A stretch of 64,000 nucleotides of DNA from Alphaproteobacteria bacterium (GCA_009995595.1 JAACPE010000001.1:682001-746000), one strand, 5' to 3'. Shown: positions 29,376 through 39,373, counted from the first letter of the stretch. Notes: a model not told the origin generated them from the letters alone. Numbers and translations: made by a program.

Positions 29376-31490
29376 TCAGCGATCACTTTCATTCCATGGG
29401 CGAATTCCGCGCATTTGTTGATCTGTTTTGATGTTCACTTTATCGCCTTTTACCCAAATCGCATGCGATCCGTTTCGCCAAACATTAAATCGGTCAACAA
29501 TATATTTGGCATCGCAATCGCGGGCTTTAATCGGCTCAGTCGATAAAATCAAATCCGCCCATTTGCAATCTTCAACAACAGATCGCTGCGATGTTGCATA
29601 AGCGACTTTAACGTTGTCAATTTGGCCGCGGCATCCGTAAACATCGCATTGCAAACCAAGTTCGTCTGATTTCTTTCCATTTTTGGGAAATGTCTGTTTC
29701 TCACGCTGTTCTTGTCCGTTTCGCCGATACCAATTTTCGGCTGTATACCGATCTTGCCGCGCTGATGAAACCCATAAATCGCCCTTTTCGTCCTTCATCG
29801 ACACCAATTTAAAATCAGGCGATATTTGAATATCTGGATTATGATAAAACGGCAAAGTCAGCGTTACGATTAACGCCAATCCAAATGCGACATAATTCAA
29901 CTTGCCTTTCCAAACACACATAAACCAAAGGCAAATCGTAATAATGATAAACGCCCAAAACGGGAAAACGGCCGCGCGCGTTACAGCGCCTTCCATATTC
30001 GCCGTCCAATGCGCTGAGGCCAAAATCCAGCTAATTCCATATCCTGCAATATCGAGCGAAAATCCCTCTAATCCAATTGGCATTACGAAATAGGATAAAA
30101 GCAACGCAGGCATAACAATAAACGCCATAAGCGGAACAGCAATAATATTGGCAATCGTTCCATAAAACGCGAAGGTCTGAAAATGGTAAAGCGAATAAAA
30201 CCCCGTAGCAAATCCTGCCACAAGCGTGGTTAAAACAACTCCAAGCAAATACAAACTCGCACGGCGCGTAAATCCCGCCTTGGAATAAAGCGCCGTCCAA
30301 ATCGGTCTTAATCGCTCATAAAAACATACAAGCGCGACAACCGCCGCAAAAGACATCTGGAAACTCACGCTCACCAAACTATCAGGCGAAATCATCAACA
30401 CCACAAACGCCGCAAGTGCCACAAGGCGCATCGAAATCGCCGTCCGATCCAAAACAATCGCAATCAACACAAGCCCGCTCATCATTAGCGCGCGCTGCGT
30501 TGGAATGGTCGCGCCAACAATCAACGTATATAAAACCGCGCCAAGAAGCGCAAAAACTGCCGCATATTTCTTAACAGGATGATGAAGCGCAAAATGAGGA
30601 ATAAGCGCCATAATAAGCCGTGAGAAGAAAAACAGCACACCAACAATCATACCAACATGCATGCCCGATATTGCAAGCAAATGCGCAAGACCAGCATCAC
30701 GCATCGCCTCAATGTCCTCTTTGGCGATACTGCCACGCTGCCCTGTCATGAGCGCATTGGCGATAGCGCCTTCGCGGCTATTGAGATAGCGTTCAACGCG
30801 GCTAGATAGACGCTCCCGTGTTTTTGCCCAAAAATGTGATAGGCCCGATGCTGGCTCTAAAATCTCTGGCTGGTTATAGGCAAAACCAACAGCGCCAAGA
30901 CCTTGATAAAACGCATAACGCTGAAAATCAAATGCCCCTGGCGCAACAGGCGATGAAGGCGGATTTAGTTTAGCGAGCAATTTGACGCGCTGGCCTGATA
31001 AAAGCCCTTCATCTTTTCGCACTTTAAGACGGATTTTACGTGGCGTTTTCTCTGGATCTAAACGTTCAATTTCGAGATGATTTAAAATAATACGGCTGCC
31101 TTGCCCTGCCTCTTGCGGCTCAACACGCTCAATTGTGCCTATAATATCAACAGGGCCAACCGCCTTTGTGAGCATCGGCGTACCAACCAGATGCGTGCGC
31201 CACTGCGCCGCCGTAAAACCAAGGGCGATTAAAAACAAGATGAAAGCAACCAAGTTGCGTACTTTATGCCGCGCCGTAAAATCGCGTCGCTGATAGGTCA
31301 TCACAAAAAACGCCAAAGCAATTAATGCCAAAATAGCGCCCATAAAAGCATGCGGCTCAGCCCTCAGACCAAAATACGCGGCAATTCCAATAGAAAGGAA
31401 GAAAGGTGACCACAAAAAAAGGCTATTTTTCTGCTGACCAATTTCCTGTAATATAAAATCTTGTATTGCGCGGATGCGTTGCTGCAACAT
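29376..31490 (-). CDS. comEC: ComEC/Rec2 family DNA-uptake membrane protein
   Basis: ComEC forms the inner-membrane channel for incoming single-stranded DNA in transformable bacteria. The protein has two early membrane helices, an OB-fold-like DUF4131 region (about 100-230), and the multi-helix competence domain carrying HLLAISGMHVGMI and GATIPTQRALMM, both family hallmarks. The C-terminal part lacks the HxHxDH motif of the beta-lactamase-like domain seen in Bacillus ComEC. Such shorter forms are common in alphaproteobacteria. The ATG at 31490 is preferred; a TTG at 31541 would add 17 residues. It diverges from gltX. Presence of comEC alone does not prove competence. Confidence 0.93.
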   Translation of the reverse strand: MLQQRIRAIQDFILQEIGQQKNSLFLWSPFFLSIGIAAYFGLRAEPHAFMGAILALIALAFFVMTYQRRDFTARHKVRNLVAFILFLIALGFTAAQWRTHLVGTPMLTKAVGPVDIIGTIERVEPQEAGQGSRIILNHLEIERLDPEKTPRKIRLKVRKDEGLLSGQRVKLLAKLNPPSSPVAPGAFDFQRYAFYQGLGAVGFAYNQPEILEPASGLSHFWAKTRERLSSRVERYLNSREGAIANALMTGQRGSIAKEDIEAMRDAGLAHLLAISGMHVGMIVGVLFFFSRLIMALIPHFALHHPVKKYAAVFALLGAVLYTLIVGATIPTQRALMMSGLVLIAIVLDRTAISMRLVALAAFVVLMISPDSLVSVSFQMSFAAVVALVCFYERLRPIWTALYSKAGFTRRASLYLLGVVLTTLVAGFATGFYSLYHFQTFAFYGTIANIIAVPLMAFIVMPALLLSYFVMPIGLEGFSLDIAGYGISWILASAHWTANMEGAVTRAAVFPFWAFIIITICLWFMCVWKGKLNYVAFGLALIVTLTLPFYHNPDIQISPDFKLVSMKDEKGDLWVSSARQDRYTAENWYRRNGQEQREKQTFPKNGKKSDELGLQCDVYGCRGQIDNVKVAYATSQRSVVEDCKWADLILSTEPIKARDCDAKYIVDRFNVWRNGSHAIWVKGDKVNIKTDQQMRGIRPWNESDR

Positions 31491-31572
31491 ACACCTAAAG
31501 CCTTGATTTATAGTCCAATTCACTATAACCAAATCAGACAAACACTAAAGCAAGATTTAAAAGAAAAGCACT

Positions 31573-33000
31573 ATGACCGTCATTACACGATTTCCCCCCT
31601 CTCCAACTGGCTTTATGCATATTGGTAACGCGCGCACGGCGCTGTTTAACTACCTTTATGCGCGTGCAAAAGGGGGGAAATTTGTTATTCGTATAGAAGA
31701 TACAGACCGCGCCCGCCATTCAGAGGAAGCTGTTGAGGTTATTTTTAACGCCCTTGAATGGATGGGCTTGGATTACGACAATACCCCGCAATCTCAATAC
31801 GAAAACCGCGCCCGCCATGCCGAAATCGCGCATGCGCTTTTGGCCGCCGGCAAAGCGTATAAGTGCTATTGCTCTCCCGAAGAATTAGAAAAAATGCGTG
31901 AGCAATCCAAATCTGAAGGCCGCGCCGTAGCCTACAACAATTATTGGCGTGACCGCGATGAAAGCGAGGCGCCAAAGGGCGTGCAGCCCGTTATCCGGAT
32001 CAAATCCCCCCTAGAAGGGGAGAGCATTGTCGATGACGTCGTTCAGGGCAAAGTGAGAGTTGATAATAAACAACTTGATGATTTCATTATCCTGCGAAGT
32101 GATGGCGTGCCAACTTATATGCTTGCCGTGGTCGTTGATGACCATGACATGGATGTGACGCATGTGATCCGCGGCGATGATCACCTGAATAATACATTCC
32201 GCCAAAACGTCATTTATGATGCGATGGGCTGGAAAAAACCCATCTACGCGCATTGCCCGCTCATACACGGCGCCGATGGGTCGAAATTCTCTAAACGCCA
32301 TGGGTCGGTCAGTATCGAAGATTATAAAAATATGGGCTTCTTGCCCGAGGCGCTTAATAATTATCTGTTACGCCTTGGCTGGGGTCATAAAGATGAAGAG
32401 ATCATCCCGATGGAGCGGGCGCTCGAGATTTTTGATATCAAGGGGATCAGCAAAGCCGCCTCAAAATTCGATTTTAAAAAATTAGAGAGTTTAAACGCGC
32501 ATTACCTTAATGCTGCTGATAATGATCGCTTAGTTGATTTAATCTCGCCTTTCTTAAAAGAAAAGCACAATATCATCATTAGCGAGGAAGGCTTAACGCG
32601 CCTTCAGGCTGGTATGGATGGCATAAAAGAGCGTGCTAAAACGCTCATTGATCTAGCCGCAGAGTCGAGAATATATTTGGTCGATGCCCCCTTCCCGTAT
32701 GATGAAGGCGCGCAAAAACATTTAACGCCCGCAGCAAAAACTATTTTGAAAGAAATTCTGACGGAACTTAAAGCGCTCAACGATTTTAATCATGAGGATA
32801 TTGAGCATAAATGCCGCAATATCGCGCAAATCAAGGCCGATGGCAAACTGGGCAATGTCATGATGCCGTTTCGCGCGGCTCTTGCTGGTACAGATAAATC
32901 CCCCGCTTTATTCGAAGCCGCAGAAATAATAGGCAAACCAGAGGTGATTAAGCGTCTTGAGCACGCTATAGCCTACATCGGTACTAGCGCGTCGCATTAA
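31573..33000 (+). CDS. gltX: Glutamyl-tRNA synthetase
   Basis: This class I aminoacyl-tRNA synthetase charges tRNA-Glu. The HIGH-type motif is HIGN at 16-19 inside PPSPTGFMHIGNART, and the KMSKS-type motif is KFSKR at 238-242. FVIRIEDTDRARHS follows the first motif as usual. The C-terminal anticodon-binding half runs to residue 475. Many alphaproteobacteria have two GltX proteins, one of which charges tRNA-Gln for later amidation; which class this belongs to cannot be settled here. It diverges from comEC and is followed by gltA after 105 bp. Confidence 0.97.
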   Translation: MTVITRFPPSPTGFMHIGNARTALFNYLYARAKGGKFVIRIEDTDRARHSEEAVEVIFNALEWMGLDYDNTPQSQYENRARHAEIAHALLAAGKAYKCYCSPEELEKMREQSKSEGRAVAYNNYWRDRDESEAPKGVQPVIRIKSPLEGESIVDDVVQGKVRVDNKQLDDFIILRSDGVPTYMLAVVVDDHDMDVTHVIRGDDHLNNTFRQNVIYDAMGWKKPIYAHCPLIHGADGSKFSKRHGSVSIEDYKNMGFLPEALNNYLLRLGWGHKDEEIIPMERALEIFDIKGISKAASKFDFKKLESLNAHYLNAADNDRLVDLISPFLKEKHNIIISEEGLTRLQAGMDGIKERAKTLIDLAAESRIYLVDAPFPYDEGAQKHLTPAAKTILKEILTELKALNDFNHEDIEHKCRNIAQIKADGKLGNVMMPFRAALAGTDKSPALFEAAEIIGKPEVIKRLEHAIAYIGTSASH

Positions 33001-33011
33001 AGAATAGTCAT

Positions 33012-33040
33012 TTGATCTTACTGCCAAATAGGCCTATTAT
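33012..33040 (+). promoter_or_regulatory. Candidate gltA promoter
   Basis: TTGATC (33012-33017) and TATTAT (33035-33040) are 17 bp apart, about 65 bp before the gltA ATG. The -10 matches 5 of 6 consensus bases. It would let gltA be expressed apart from gltX. Confidence 0.5.
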
Positions 33041-33105
33041 CTGTGGACATTGCATTGGGCTTTTCGTCCAAAAATTCATCACATCATAATGCCTATGGGG
33101 AAAAC

Positions 33106-34404
33106 ATGACCGATATTGAAAAAACCTTCACACTCACAAACGACCAAACCGGCGAAAGCTCTAAGCTTCCAATTGTTGAAGGAACATACGGGCCACATTG
33201 TATAGATATCCGAAAATTACAAGAACTTACAGGTCACTTCACCCTTGATCCAAGCTTTACCTCAACGGGTAGCTGTAAATCGCGCATCACTTATATTGAT
33301 GGTGACAAGGGTATTTTAATGCACCGCGGTTATGACATCAAGGAACTGGCGACACAAAGCTCGTATCTTGAAACCTGCTATCTTCTTTTGTACGGAGATT
33401 TACCATCACAAACAGAACTCGATGAATTTACTTACAACATCACCTATCACACGATGGTACATGAACAAATGCGCAGTATTTACCAAGGGTTTCGCCGTGA
33501 TGCACACCCTATGGCGATTATGTGTGGCGTTGTTGGCGCATTATCTGCGTTTTATCATGACTCGCTTGATATTAGTGATCCAAAACAACGTGAAATTTCC
33601 GCACATCGTTTGATCGCAAAAGTCCCCACCTTGGCCGCCATGAGCATGAAATATTCGATGGGTCAGCCTTATGTTTATCCTGACAACTCACTGAGCTATG
33701 CGGCAAACTTTTTAAATATGTGCTTTTCTGTTCCTGCAGAGCCTTATAAGTGTACCCCTGTTTTGGAACGCGCGATGGAGCGTATTTTGATCCTCCACGC
33801 CGACCACGAGCAAAACGCCTCAACGTCAACAGTACGTATCGCTGGCTCGTCTCAGGCTAATCCATTTGCCTGTATCGCGGCAGGGATTGCGTCCTTATGG
33901 GGGCCAAGCCACGGTGGCGCAAACCAGGAAGTGCTCGTCATGCTCGATGAAATAGGCTCGAAAGATCGTATCCCTGAATTTATCGCAAAAGCGAAAGATA
34001 AAAATGATCCTTTCCGTCTTATGGGCTTTGGTCACCGCGTTTACAAAAACTTTGACCCGCGCGCACAAGTTCTTAAAGAATCGTGTGACGAAGTATTGGC
34101 AGAATTGGGTATTAAAGACCCCCGTCTAGAGCTTGCTATGGAGTTAGAGCGTATCGCCTTAGAAGATCCTTATTTTGTTGAACGCAAACTCTTTCCGAAT
34201 GTCGATTTCTATTCTGGCATCATCCTCAAAGCCATGGGCTTTCCTACCTCAATGTTTACGGTTTTATTTGCTGTATCGCGAACCGTTGGTTGGGTGTCAC
34301 AGTGGAAAGAAATGATGGAAGAGCCATCGCTTCGTATTGGTCGTCCGCGTCAACTTTATACAGGCGCAGCGGAACGTCCTTATGTCCCGATGAAAAAACG
34401 CTAA
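33106..34404 (+). CDS. gltA: Citrate synthase
   Basis: Citrate synthase condenses acetyl-CoA, made by the pyruvate dehydrogenase of this window, with oxaloacetate at the entry of the TCA cycle. The 432-residue type II protein has [18 protein letters not shown], the [16 protein letters not shown] segment with a catalytic histidine, [11 protein letters not shown] and the [15 protein letters not shown] motif. C-terminal PRQLYTG is also usual. The ATG at 33106 follows GGGGAA; the frame could extend upstream to 33043 but without similarity. It converges with lpxB across 10 bp. Confidence 0.98.
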   Translation: MTDIEKTFTLTNDQTGESSKLPIVEGTYGPHCIDIRKLQELTGHFTLDPSFTSTGSCKSRITYIDGDKGILMHRGYDIKELATQSSYLETCYLLLYGDLPSQTELDEFTYNITYHTMVHEQMRSIYQGFRRDAHPMAIMCGVVGALSAFYHDSLDISDPKQREISAHRLIAKVPTLAAMSMKYSMGQPYVYPDNSLSYAANFLNMCFSVPAEPYKCTPVLERAMERILILHADHEQNASTSTVRIAGSSQANPFACIAAGIASLWGPSHGGANQEVLVMLDEIGSKDRIPEFIAKAKDKNDPFRLMGFGHRVYKNFDPRAQVLKESCDEVLAELGIKDPRLELAMELERIALEDPYFVERKLFPNVDFYSGIILKAMGFPTSMFTVLFAVSRTVGWVSQWKEMMEEPSLRIGRPRQLYTGAAERPYVPMKKR

Positions 34405-34414
34405 AAATAAAAAA

Positions 34415-35554
34415 TTATTTCAACTGTAACAAAATAAAATCAGCAGCCGTCTTAGACGGCTGTTGTTGATTATGCCCCATAATTTTTGTCCGAACATCAT
34501 TAAACGCATTTTGCTGTGCAACACGCACCTGTTCATCGTTAAGAAGATGAAGCGTTTGTCTGGCTATTTTTTCTGGCGTGCAATTTTCTTGAATAAACTC
34601 AGGCACGACTTCTTTGTTTAAAATAATATTCGCCAAATGAGCAAAACGCGTTTTAATCAGCATGCGTCCGACAAAAGCCGTTAAGCTATTCATACGGTAA
34701 GCAATCAAATGCGGCACATTACACGCTGATAACTCTAACCCAACTGTACCAGAGACAGCAATTGCCGCGTCGCAGGATTTAAATATCTCCCATTTGTTTT
34801 GCGGAGAGACAAAAATATGCGCTTTTAAATCAACACGGCTCAGCGCGGCTTCAACGTCTTCTTTAATATGCGCCAAGGTCGGCACAACAAGTTCAATTGC
34901 TGGCTCTGCCTTTTTTACATTCCGCAGCGCTTCAATTAAAATGGGGGAAAGGCGTTTCACTTCACCGCGCCGACTGCCAAAAAAAACACCAAGCTTTTGT
35001 GAACCGTTTTTTTCTGCTTGAGCCTTAGCCTCAAGCACACCGCTTTCCATCATCGGATGACCAACGGCAATGGCTTCTAAGCCCTCTTTTTCAAAATAGG
35101 GCGGTTCGAAATGAAATAGACAAATTAGCGCATCAAGAAACTTTGAAATCTTCGCCGCCCGCTTTGGCCGCCATGCCCAAACAGTTGGCGCCACGTAATG
35201 CACTAATTTAGGGGCATCAAGACCAAGCGCCTTGCGCAATTTTTTATGCACACGAAAAGAAAAATCAGGCGCGTCAATCGTGATCACAATATCAGGTTTC
35301 TGTCGGATAATGTCTTGCGCCGTTTGTTCAATACGCCCTAAAAGACTTTTGAGCTTGGGTAAAATCTCAAACACACCCATCACAGAAAGCTCATCCATAG
35401 GAAATAAACTATTAAGCCCCTGCGCTGTCATCAACGTGCCACCAACACCAGAAAAATGTAAGTCAGGTGATTGCTCTTTTAAAGCCGCCATCAGCTGCGC
35501 CCCCAAAAAATCCCCTGAAGCCTCCCCTGCGATAAGGTAAATATGCTGTTTCAT
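34415..35554 (-). CDS. lpxB: Lipid-A-disaccharide synthase
   Basis: LpxB (GT19) joins 2,3-diacylglucosamine 1-phosphate with its UDP form to make the lipid A disaccharide. Family segments include IAGEASGDFLGAQLMAAL at the N-terminus, ELSVMGVFEILPKL, YVAPTVWAWRPKRA and the FFGSRRGEVKRLSP region. ISVSGT-like AIAVSGTVGLELSA and IAYRMNSLT follow. The 379-residue length is normal. Its ATG overlaps the lpxI stop by 4 bp. A hairpin that overlaps its last codons may help end transcription from both lpxB and the convergent gltA. Confidence 0.97.
   Translation of the reverse strand: MKQHIYLIAGEASGDFLGAQLMAALKEQSPDLHFSGVGGTLMTAQGLNSLFPMDELSVMGVFEILPKLKSLLGRIEQTAQDIIRQKPDIVITIDAPDFSFRVHKKLRKALGLDAPKLVHYVAPTVWAWRPKRAAKISKFLDALICLFHFEPPYFEKEGLEAIAVGHPMMESGVLEAKAQAEKNGSQKLGVFFGSRRGEVKRLSPILIEALRNVKKAEPAIELVVPTLAHIKEDVEAALSRVDLKAHIFVSPQNKWEIFKSCDAAIAVSGTVGLELSACNVPHLIAYRMNSLTAFVGRMLIKTRFAHLANIILNKEVVPEFIQENCTPEKIARQTLHLLNDEQVRVAQQNAFNDVRTKIMGHNQQQPSKTAADFILLQLK
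34441..34465. terminator. Hairpin in the lpxB 3' end between convergent gltA and lpxB
   Basis: An 11-bp stem (34441-34451 with 34455-34465, one G-T pair) closes a TTA loop. On the minus strand it is followed by a T-rich tract containing TTTTATTTTG, so it may act as a terminator for lpxB. In the plus direction it lies 37 bp past the gltA stop without a clean U run. Confidence 0.45.
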
Positions 35555-36366
35555 ACATCTACTCCAACAATAAATAAATCATGCTCATCAGCAGATCGAA
35601 TGACCGCTGCGCGATTAACAATCAAACTTTGCCCTGCATGAACGGCAATACCCGCCATATTTTTTGCCGCGCATGCCTTGATCGTGCCCACGCCAATAGT
35701 GGGTAAATCAAGATCCTTGTCTTGTTGAGGTTTGCAGGTTTTGACCAAAACGGCGCCTGCTTGTCCATGCAAATCAATAAGCGCGTTCGTCCCAGCCTCA
35801 TTCTCAAGACCAATAATTTGACCATCTTTTACAATAACCGCCTGTCCGATATCCGCCGCACCTAATTGTTGAGAATGAGTTATACCAAGCGCAATATCAC
35901 GTTGAAAATTGCCGCTGTCTTTTTGGGTCAAAACACCCCGTGGGGTTAAAAGATCGGGTAGAAAATTATGCACACCCCATAATTTAACGCCGCGCTGTTC
36001 CAGCTCTTTACGCGCCAAAACCAGCAATGCGTTATCCCCGCGCGCCCAAATCCCTTTGGAAATAAAAAACCAAAAGGCCGTCAAATCAGGCCAAAGCGTT
36101 AGCATTTTAGGACGATTAATCGCGCCAATAAAAACAATATCTTTTATGTCGTTTTGTTTAATCCATTTAAAAATTCGCCCTGCAGCGCCAATACGCGTTT
36201 TGATATGGGGATAATCTGCATAAATCTGCTCATCCGTTTGGCCATTAAAGCCAATAACATAAGAAGCAATATGATGATCATCACAATACTGCGTCAACAG
36301 ACGGGGCAATTCACCACCCCCTGCAATAATACCAAGTTTTGAAAACGAAGGGGCTTTAGCCTGCAC
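35551..36366 (-). CDS. lpxI: UDP-2,3-diacylglucosamine pyrophosphatase LpxI
   Basis: LpxI hydrolyses UDP-2,3-diacylglucosamine to lipid X, the substrate that LpxB uses. It replaces LpxH in alphaproteobacteria. The N-terminus KLGIIAGGGELPRLL matches the family. FIGAINRPKMLTLWPDL, GDNALLVLARKELE, GQAVIVKDGQIIGLENEAGT and the GIAVHAGQSLIVNR region follow. The start is uncertain: the GTG at 36366, two bases after the lpxA stop, gives 271 residues, while the GTG at 36399 inside lpxA gives 282. Neither has a clear ribosome binding site. The order lpxA-lpxI-lpxB is the standard one. Confidence 0.95.
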   Translation of the reverse strand: MQAKAPSFSKLGIIAGGGELPRLLTQYCDDHHIASYVIGFNGQTDEQIYADYPHIKTRIGAAGRIFKWIKQNDIKDIVFIGAINRPKMLTLWPDLTAFWFFISKGIWARGDNALLVLARKELEQRGVKLWGVHNFLPDLLTPRGVLTQKDSGNFQRDIALGITHSQQLGAADIGQAVIVKDGQIIGLENEAGTNALIDLHGQAGAVLVKTCKPQQDKDLDLPTIGVGTIKACAAKNMAGIAVHAGQSLIVNRAAVIRSADEHDLFIVGVDV

Positions 36367-36368
36367 AG

Positions 36369-37181
36369 CTAGGCCGCTTTTTTGGGCGCTGGTTGGCACA
36401 GGCCAAATCTTTCTTTTTGACGGGCAAATTCAACAAGTTTCATGATCAAGTCATCCCCGTGATAAGCTTTTGAGACATCTTCAATGCGCTCATCAAGATT
36501 GCCTTCACCACTGAAAATCATGTTCACAGCTTTTTGAATTTGTTTGATTTGCGTCTTATCAAATCCCCCGCGCTCTAAGCCCACAAGGTTTAATCCTGCG
36601 AGTGTGGCCCGTTCGCCCTTCACACGGCCAAACGGGATAACATCGCTTTCAACGCCGCTCATACCGCCAATAACGGCGAATGATCCGATACGGACAAACT
36701 GATGCACCGCCGCAAGGCCGCCAATAAGCGCCCGATCGCCAACGGTAACATGACCGCCCAATGTGGCATTATTGGCCATGATGACATTGTCACCTAAAAT
36801 ACAATCATGAGCGACATGCACGCCAACCATAAATAACCCATTATCACCCACAATCGTTTTACCGCCGCCATCAACAGTGCCGGGGTTCATGGTGACATGT
36901 TCGCGGATTTTATTGTTCTTCCCGATAATAAGCTCCGTTTTTTCGCCCTTATATTTCAAATCTTGCGGCGCAGAACCGATCGAGGCAAAAGGATAAATAA
37001 CTGTATTCTCGCCAATTGTCGTATACCCATCGACACAAACATGCGCTTTTAGCGTGCAGTTCTCACCAAGCGTCACGTGAGCGCCAATAACGCAATATGG
37101 CCCAATAAAAGACCCCGCGCCAATAAGCGCGCCCTCTTCAATGATAGCTGTTGGGTGGATGGTGCAATTGTCAAATACCAT
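36369..37181 (-). CDS. lpxA: UDP-N-acetylglucosamine acyltransferase
   Basis: LpxA starts lipid A synthesis by moving a 3-hydroxyacyl chain from acyl carrier protein to UDP-GlcNAc. The protein is built of left-handed beta-helix hexapeptide repeats from about residue 6 to 190 (IHPTAIIEEGALIG onward), with catalytic histidine in VGVHVAHDCILGDN and the conserved HQFVRIGSFAVIGG. A helical C-terminal domain ends at residue 270. The ATG at 37181 is preferred because AAAAGG lies 7 bases upstream; ATG 37199 would add six residues. It is followed directly by lpxI. Confidence 0.97.
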   Translation of the reverse strand: MVFDNCTIHPTAIIEEGALIGAGSFIGPYCVIGAHVTLGENCTLKAHVCVDGYTTIGENTVIYPFASIGSAPQDLKYKGEKTELIIGKNNKIREHVTMNPGTVDGGGKTIVGDNGLFMVGVHVAHDCILGDNVIMANNATLGGHVTVGDRALIGGLAAVHQFVRIGSFAVIGGMSGVESDVIPFGRVKGERATLAGLNLVGLERGGFDKTQIKQIQKAVNMIFSGEGNLDERIEDVSKAYHGDDLIMKLVEFARQKERFGLCQPAPKKAA

Positions 37182-37276
37182 GGAAACCTTTTCTTTCATC
37201 TTAAGATATAGGAAAATCGGCTAAAACCCGCAACTCACATAGTTTTTCAGAGTGTTGCAGTGTAGATTTAATAAGA

Positions 37277-37747
37277 TTAAACAGCGGCTTCTTGGTTGGT
37301 CAGCATCGCGCTAAACGTGGCCTCGGCGCAGATAGTATCGCCCACTTTTGCAACGCCCTCAAATTTCCAAACAGGACCGCGCTGACGCACTTTGGTGACA
37401 TGGATGTGAAGCGCATCGCCGGGTGTAACAGGTTTTCTGAAACGTGCATTATCAATCGTCATAAAGTAGACAACCTTGCCCTTGGCTTCGTCGCCCAAAG
37501 TTTCAACCACCAAAATGGCTGAGGTCTGAGCCATGGCTTCGACGATCAAGACACCTGGCATGACGGGAACACCCGGGAAATGACCCATAAAATGCGGCTC
37601 GTTCATCGTTACATTTTTCAAGCCAACAGCGTATTCGTCCGCTTTATAATCAATAATCCGGTCTACCAATAAAATAGGATACCGATGCGGTATCATTTTC
37701 ATAATACTTTGAATGTCAATCGTTGGTTTTTGGATATTATCTGTCAT
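37277..37747 (-). CDS. fabZ: 3-hydroxyacyl-[acyl-carrier-protein] dehydratase FabZ
   Basis: FabZ dehydrates 3-hydroxyacyl-ACP in fatty-acid elongation, competing with LpxA and LpxD for the same substrate pool. That may explain its place in the lpx cluster. The hot-dog domain of 156 residues shows IMKMIPHRYPILLVDRI, catalytic H56 in HFMGHFPG and E70 in VLIVEAMAQ. The ATG at 37747 gives a normal length. The 95 bp to the lpxA start hold no visible gene or terminator. Confidence 0.98.
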   Translation of the reverse strand: MTDNIQKPTIDIQSIMKMIPHRYPILLVDRIIDYKADEYAVGLKNVTMNEPHFMGHFPGVPVMPGVLIVEAMAQTSAILVVETLGDEAKGKVVYFMTIDNARFRKPVTPGDALHIHVTKVRQRGPVWKFEGVAKVGDTICAEATFSAMLTNQEAAV

Positions 37748-37799
37748 TGCGCTATTATTCCCATTTATACAGGGAGGTCAACATATTAGGGTTTTCGGA

Positions 37800-38816
37800 T
37801 CACCCTTTAGTCGCAAGTTTTTTAAGGGTTGCCAGATGACGCAAATGCTCTTTCATAGGAAAAGCGGGCGAGCCCATCATTTTTGCCCCTGCTGGCACGT
37901 CATTAATAACCCCAGATTGGGCCGCTATTTGCGCCCCTGATCCTACGGTGACATGCCCTGCGACCCCAACTTGTCCCGCAATGACGGCGTAATCCTCAAT
38001 CACCGCGCTACCTGCTATCCCTGCATGGGCAATGATAATACAGCCACGCCCTATTTTTACGTTATGGGCAATTTGAACAAGATTATCAATCCACGTCCCA
38101 TCTCCGATAATTGTATCGGGGCCTGCGCCGCGATCAATAGTTGTATTTGCGCCGATTTCGACGTTGTCGCCAATGATGACCCGTCCCAATTGCGGCACTT
38201 TAACGTGCCCCGCGGGGTCAATTGCAAAGCCAAAGCCATCTTGACCAATACGGGCCCCTGGATAAATACGTGAATTCTCACCCATAATCGTATGGCTTAT
38301 GGTTGCGTTTGCCCCAATACGGCATTTATCGCCAATTTGGACGTTATAATCGACAACGGCGTTGCTTCCTACCCACACACCCTTGCCCAGTATTGCGCCC
38401 TTTTGAATGACGGCGCCTGCCTCGATAACACACCCTTGTCCAATAACCGCCGTATTATCAACAAAGGCGGCATCAGAAATTTGAGCAGCAGGATAAGCCT
38501 CAGGGTAAAAAGCCTGCGCAATAAGTGCGTAACTTTTATAAGGATGTTTGGATATCAAAAGATGAACCCCTTCGGGCGCGTATTGCGCCATATCTTTTGA
38601 CACAATGCAGGCACGCGCCTTAGTTATTTTGAACTGCTCTTTATATTTAGGATTATCCAAAAAACTAATATGGTCTGTCCCTGCCTCATGAAGAGCCGCA
38701 ACATCGCTTACTATGAGTGAGCCATCAGCGTCATCATTCAATGTAGCGCCCGATAAGTCAGCTAGCTGTTTAAGAGTTTTAGGAGAGCTTCGATCGTGAA
38801 AACTAAGGTCGGCCAT
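37800..38816 (-). CDS. lpxD: UDP-3-O-(3-hydroxyacyl)glucosamine N-acyltransferase
   Basis: LpxD adds the second acyl chain in lipid A synthesis. It has an N-terminal uridine-binding domain (about 1-100, with DHISFLDNPKYKEQ). A hexapeptide-repeat beta-helix follows (AAFVDNTAVIGQGCVIEAGA through VGSGAQIAAQSG), containing the catalytic histidine in LVQIAHNVKIG. The C-terminus has the MGSPAFPMKEHLRHLATL helix. The 338 residues are usual. It lies between the OmpH/Skp-like gene (20 bp upstream) and fabZ. Confidence 0.97.
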   Translation of the reverse strand: MADLSFHDRSSPKTLKQLADLSGATLNDDADGSLIVSDVAALHEAGTDHISFLDNPKYKEQFKITKARACIVSKDMAQYAPEGVHLLISKHPYKSYALIAQAFYPEAYPAAQISDAAFVDNTAVIGQGCVIEAGAVIQKGAILGKGVWVGSNAVVDYNVQIGDKCRIGANATISHTIMGENSRIYPGARIGQDGFGFAIDPAGHVKVPQLGRVIIGDNVEIGANTTIDRGAGPDTIIGDGTWIDNLVQIAHNVKIGRGCIIIAHAGIAGSAVIEDYAVIAGQVGVAGHVTVGSGAQIAAQSGVINDVPAGAKMMGSPAFPMKEHLRHLATLKKLATKG

Positions 38817-38836
38817 GAATGAATTATAGCCTTTTC

Positions 38837-39370
38837 TTATTGCCCTGCGAGGGGGATGCTTGTCACTTTTTGATTCATCCGCGCCAATACCTCATCAGTA
38901 ATATCCATTTTTTTATCAACGATAACAACGCTTTCACGTGTTACTACGATATCAAATTTCTTTTCTTCGGATACTTCGGCGGTTGTTTGAATGATGATTT
39001 TACGAAGAGTTTTAAACGCATCCGCTAATCCTTTATCAAGAGCATTACGGCGTTTTTGAAACAAACGCCCCGTCTCTTGTAACTCTTTTTGGAGGGCTTC
39101 ACGTTTTTTGGCAAACTCTTCAGGGCTAAGTTTATCTTTTTCATTAACAAGCGCTTTTTGGCTTTCCATCAATTTATTTTCAAGTGCTGTAAATTCTTTT
39201 TGAAAGCCTTCACGCTTTTTTGTATGCTGACTCTGCACACTTTTTCCAGCCTCTGACTCGCTAAGCAATTGGTCAACATCGACAATCGCAATCGATTGTT
39301 GTGCCATAACTGGCACAGCCAAAAAGCAAAAAAACAAAGTAAGCGTTAAAAAACGTATAGTCTTTTTCAT
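38837..39370 (-). CDS. skp: OmpH/Skp family periplasmic chaperone
   Basis: Skp holds unfolded outer-membrane proteins on their way to the BAM complex. The protein has a signal peptide (about 1-23, ending VMAQ), a strand IAIVDVDQLLSES, and a long charged coiled-coil region (about 45-125, rich in K, E and Q). The C-terminal strand region is FDIVVTRESVVIVDKKMDIT. The 177-residue length is normal. It starts 3 bp after the bamA stop, so the two work and are expressed together. Confidence 0.93.
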   Translation of the reverse strand: MKKTIRFLTLTLFFCFLAVPVMAQQSIAIVDVDQLLSESEAGKSVQSQHTKKREGFQKEFTALENKLMESQKALVNEKDKLSPEEFAKKREALQKELQETGRLFQKRRNALDKGLADAFKTLRKIIIQTTAEVSEEKKFDIVVTRESVVIVDKKMDITDEVLARMNQKVTSIPLAGQ

Positions 39371-39373
39371 GTT

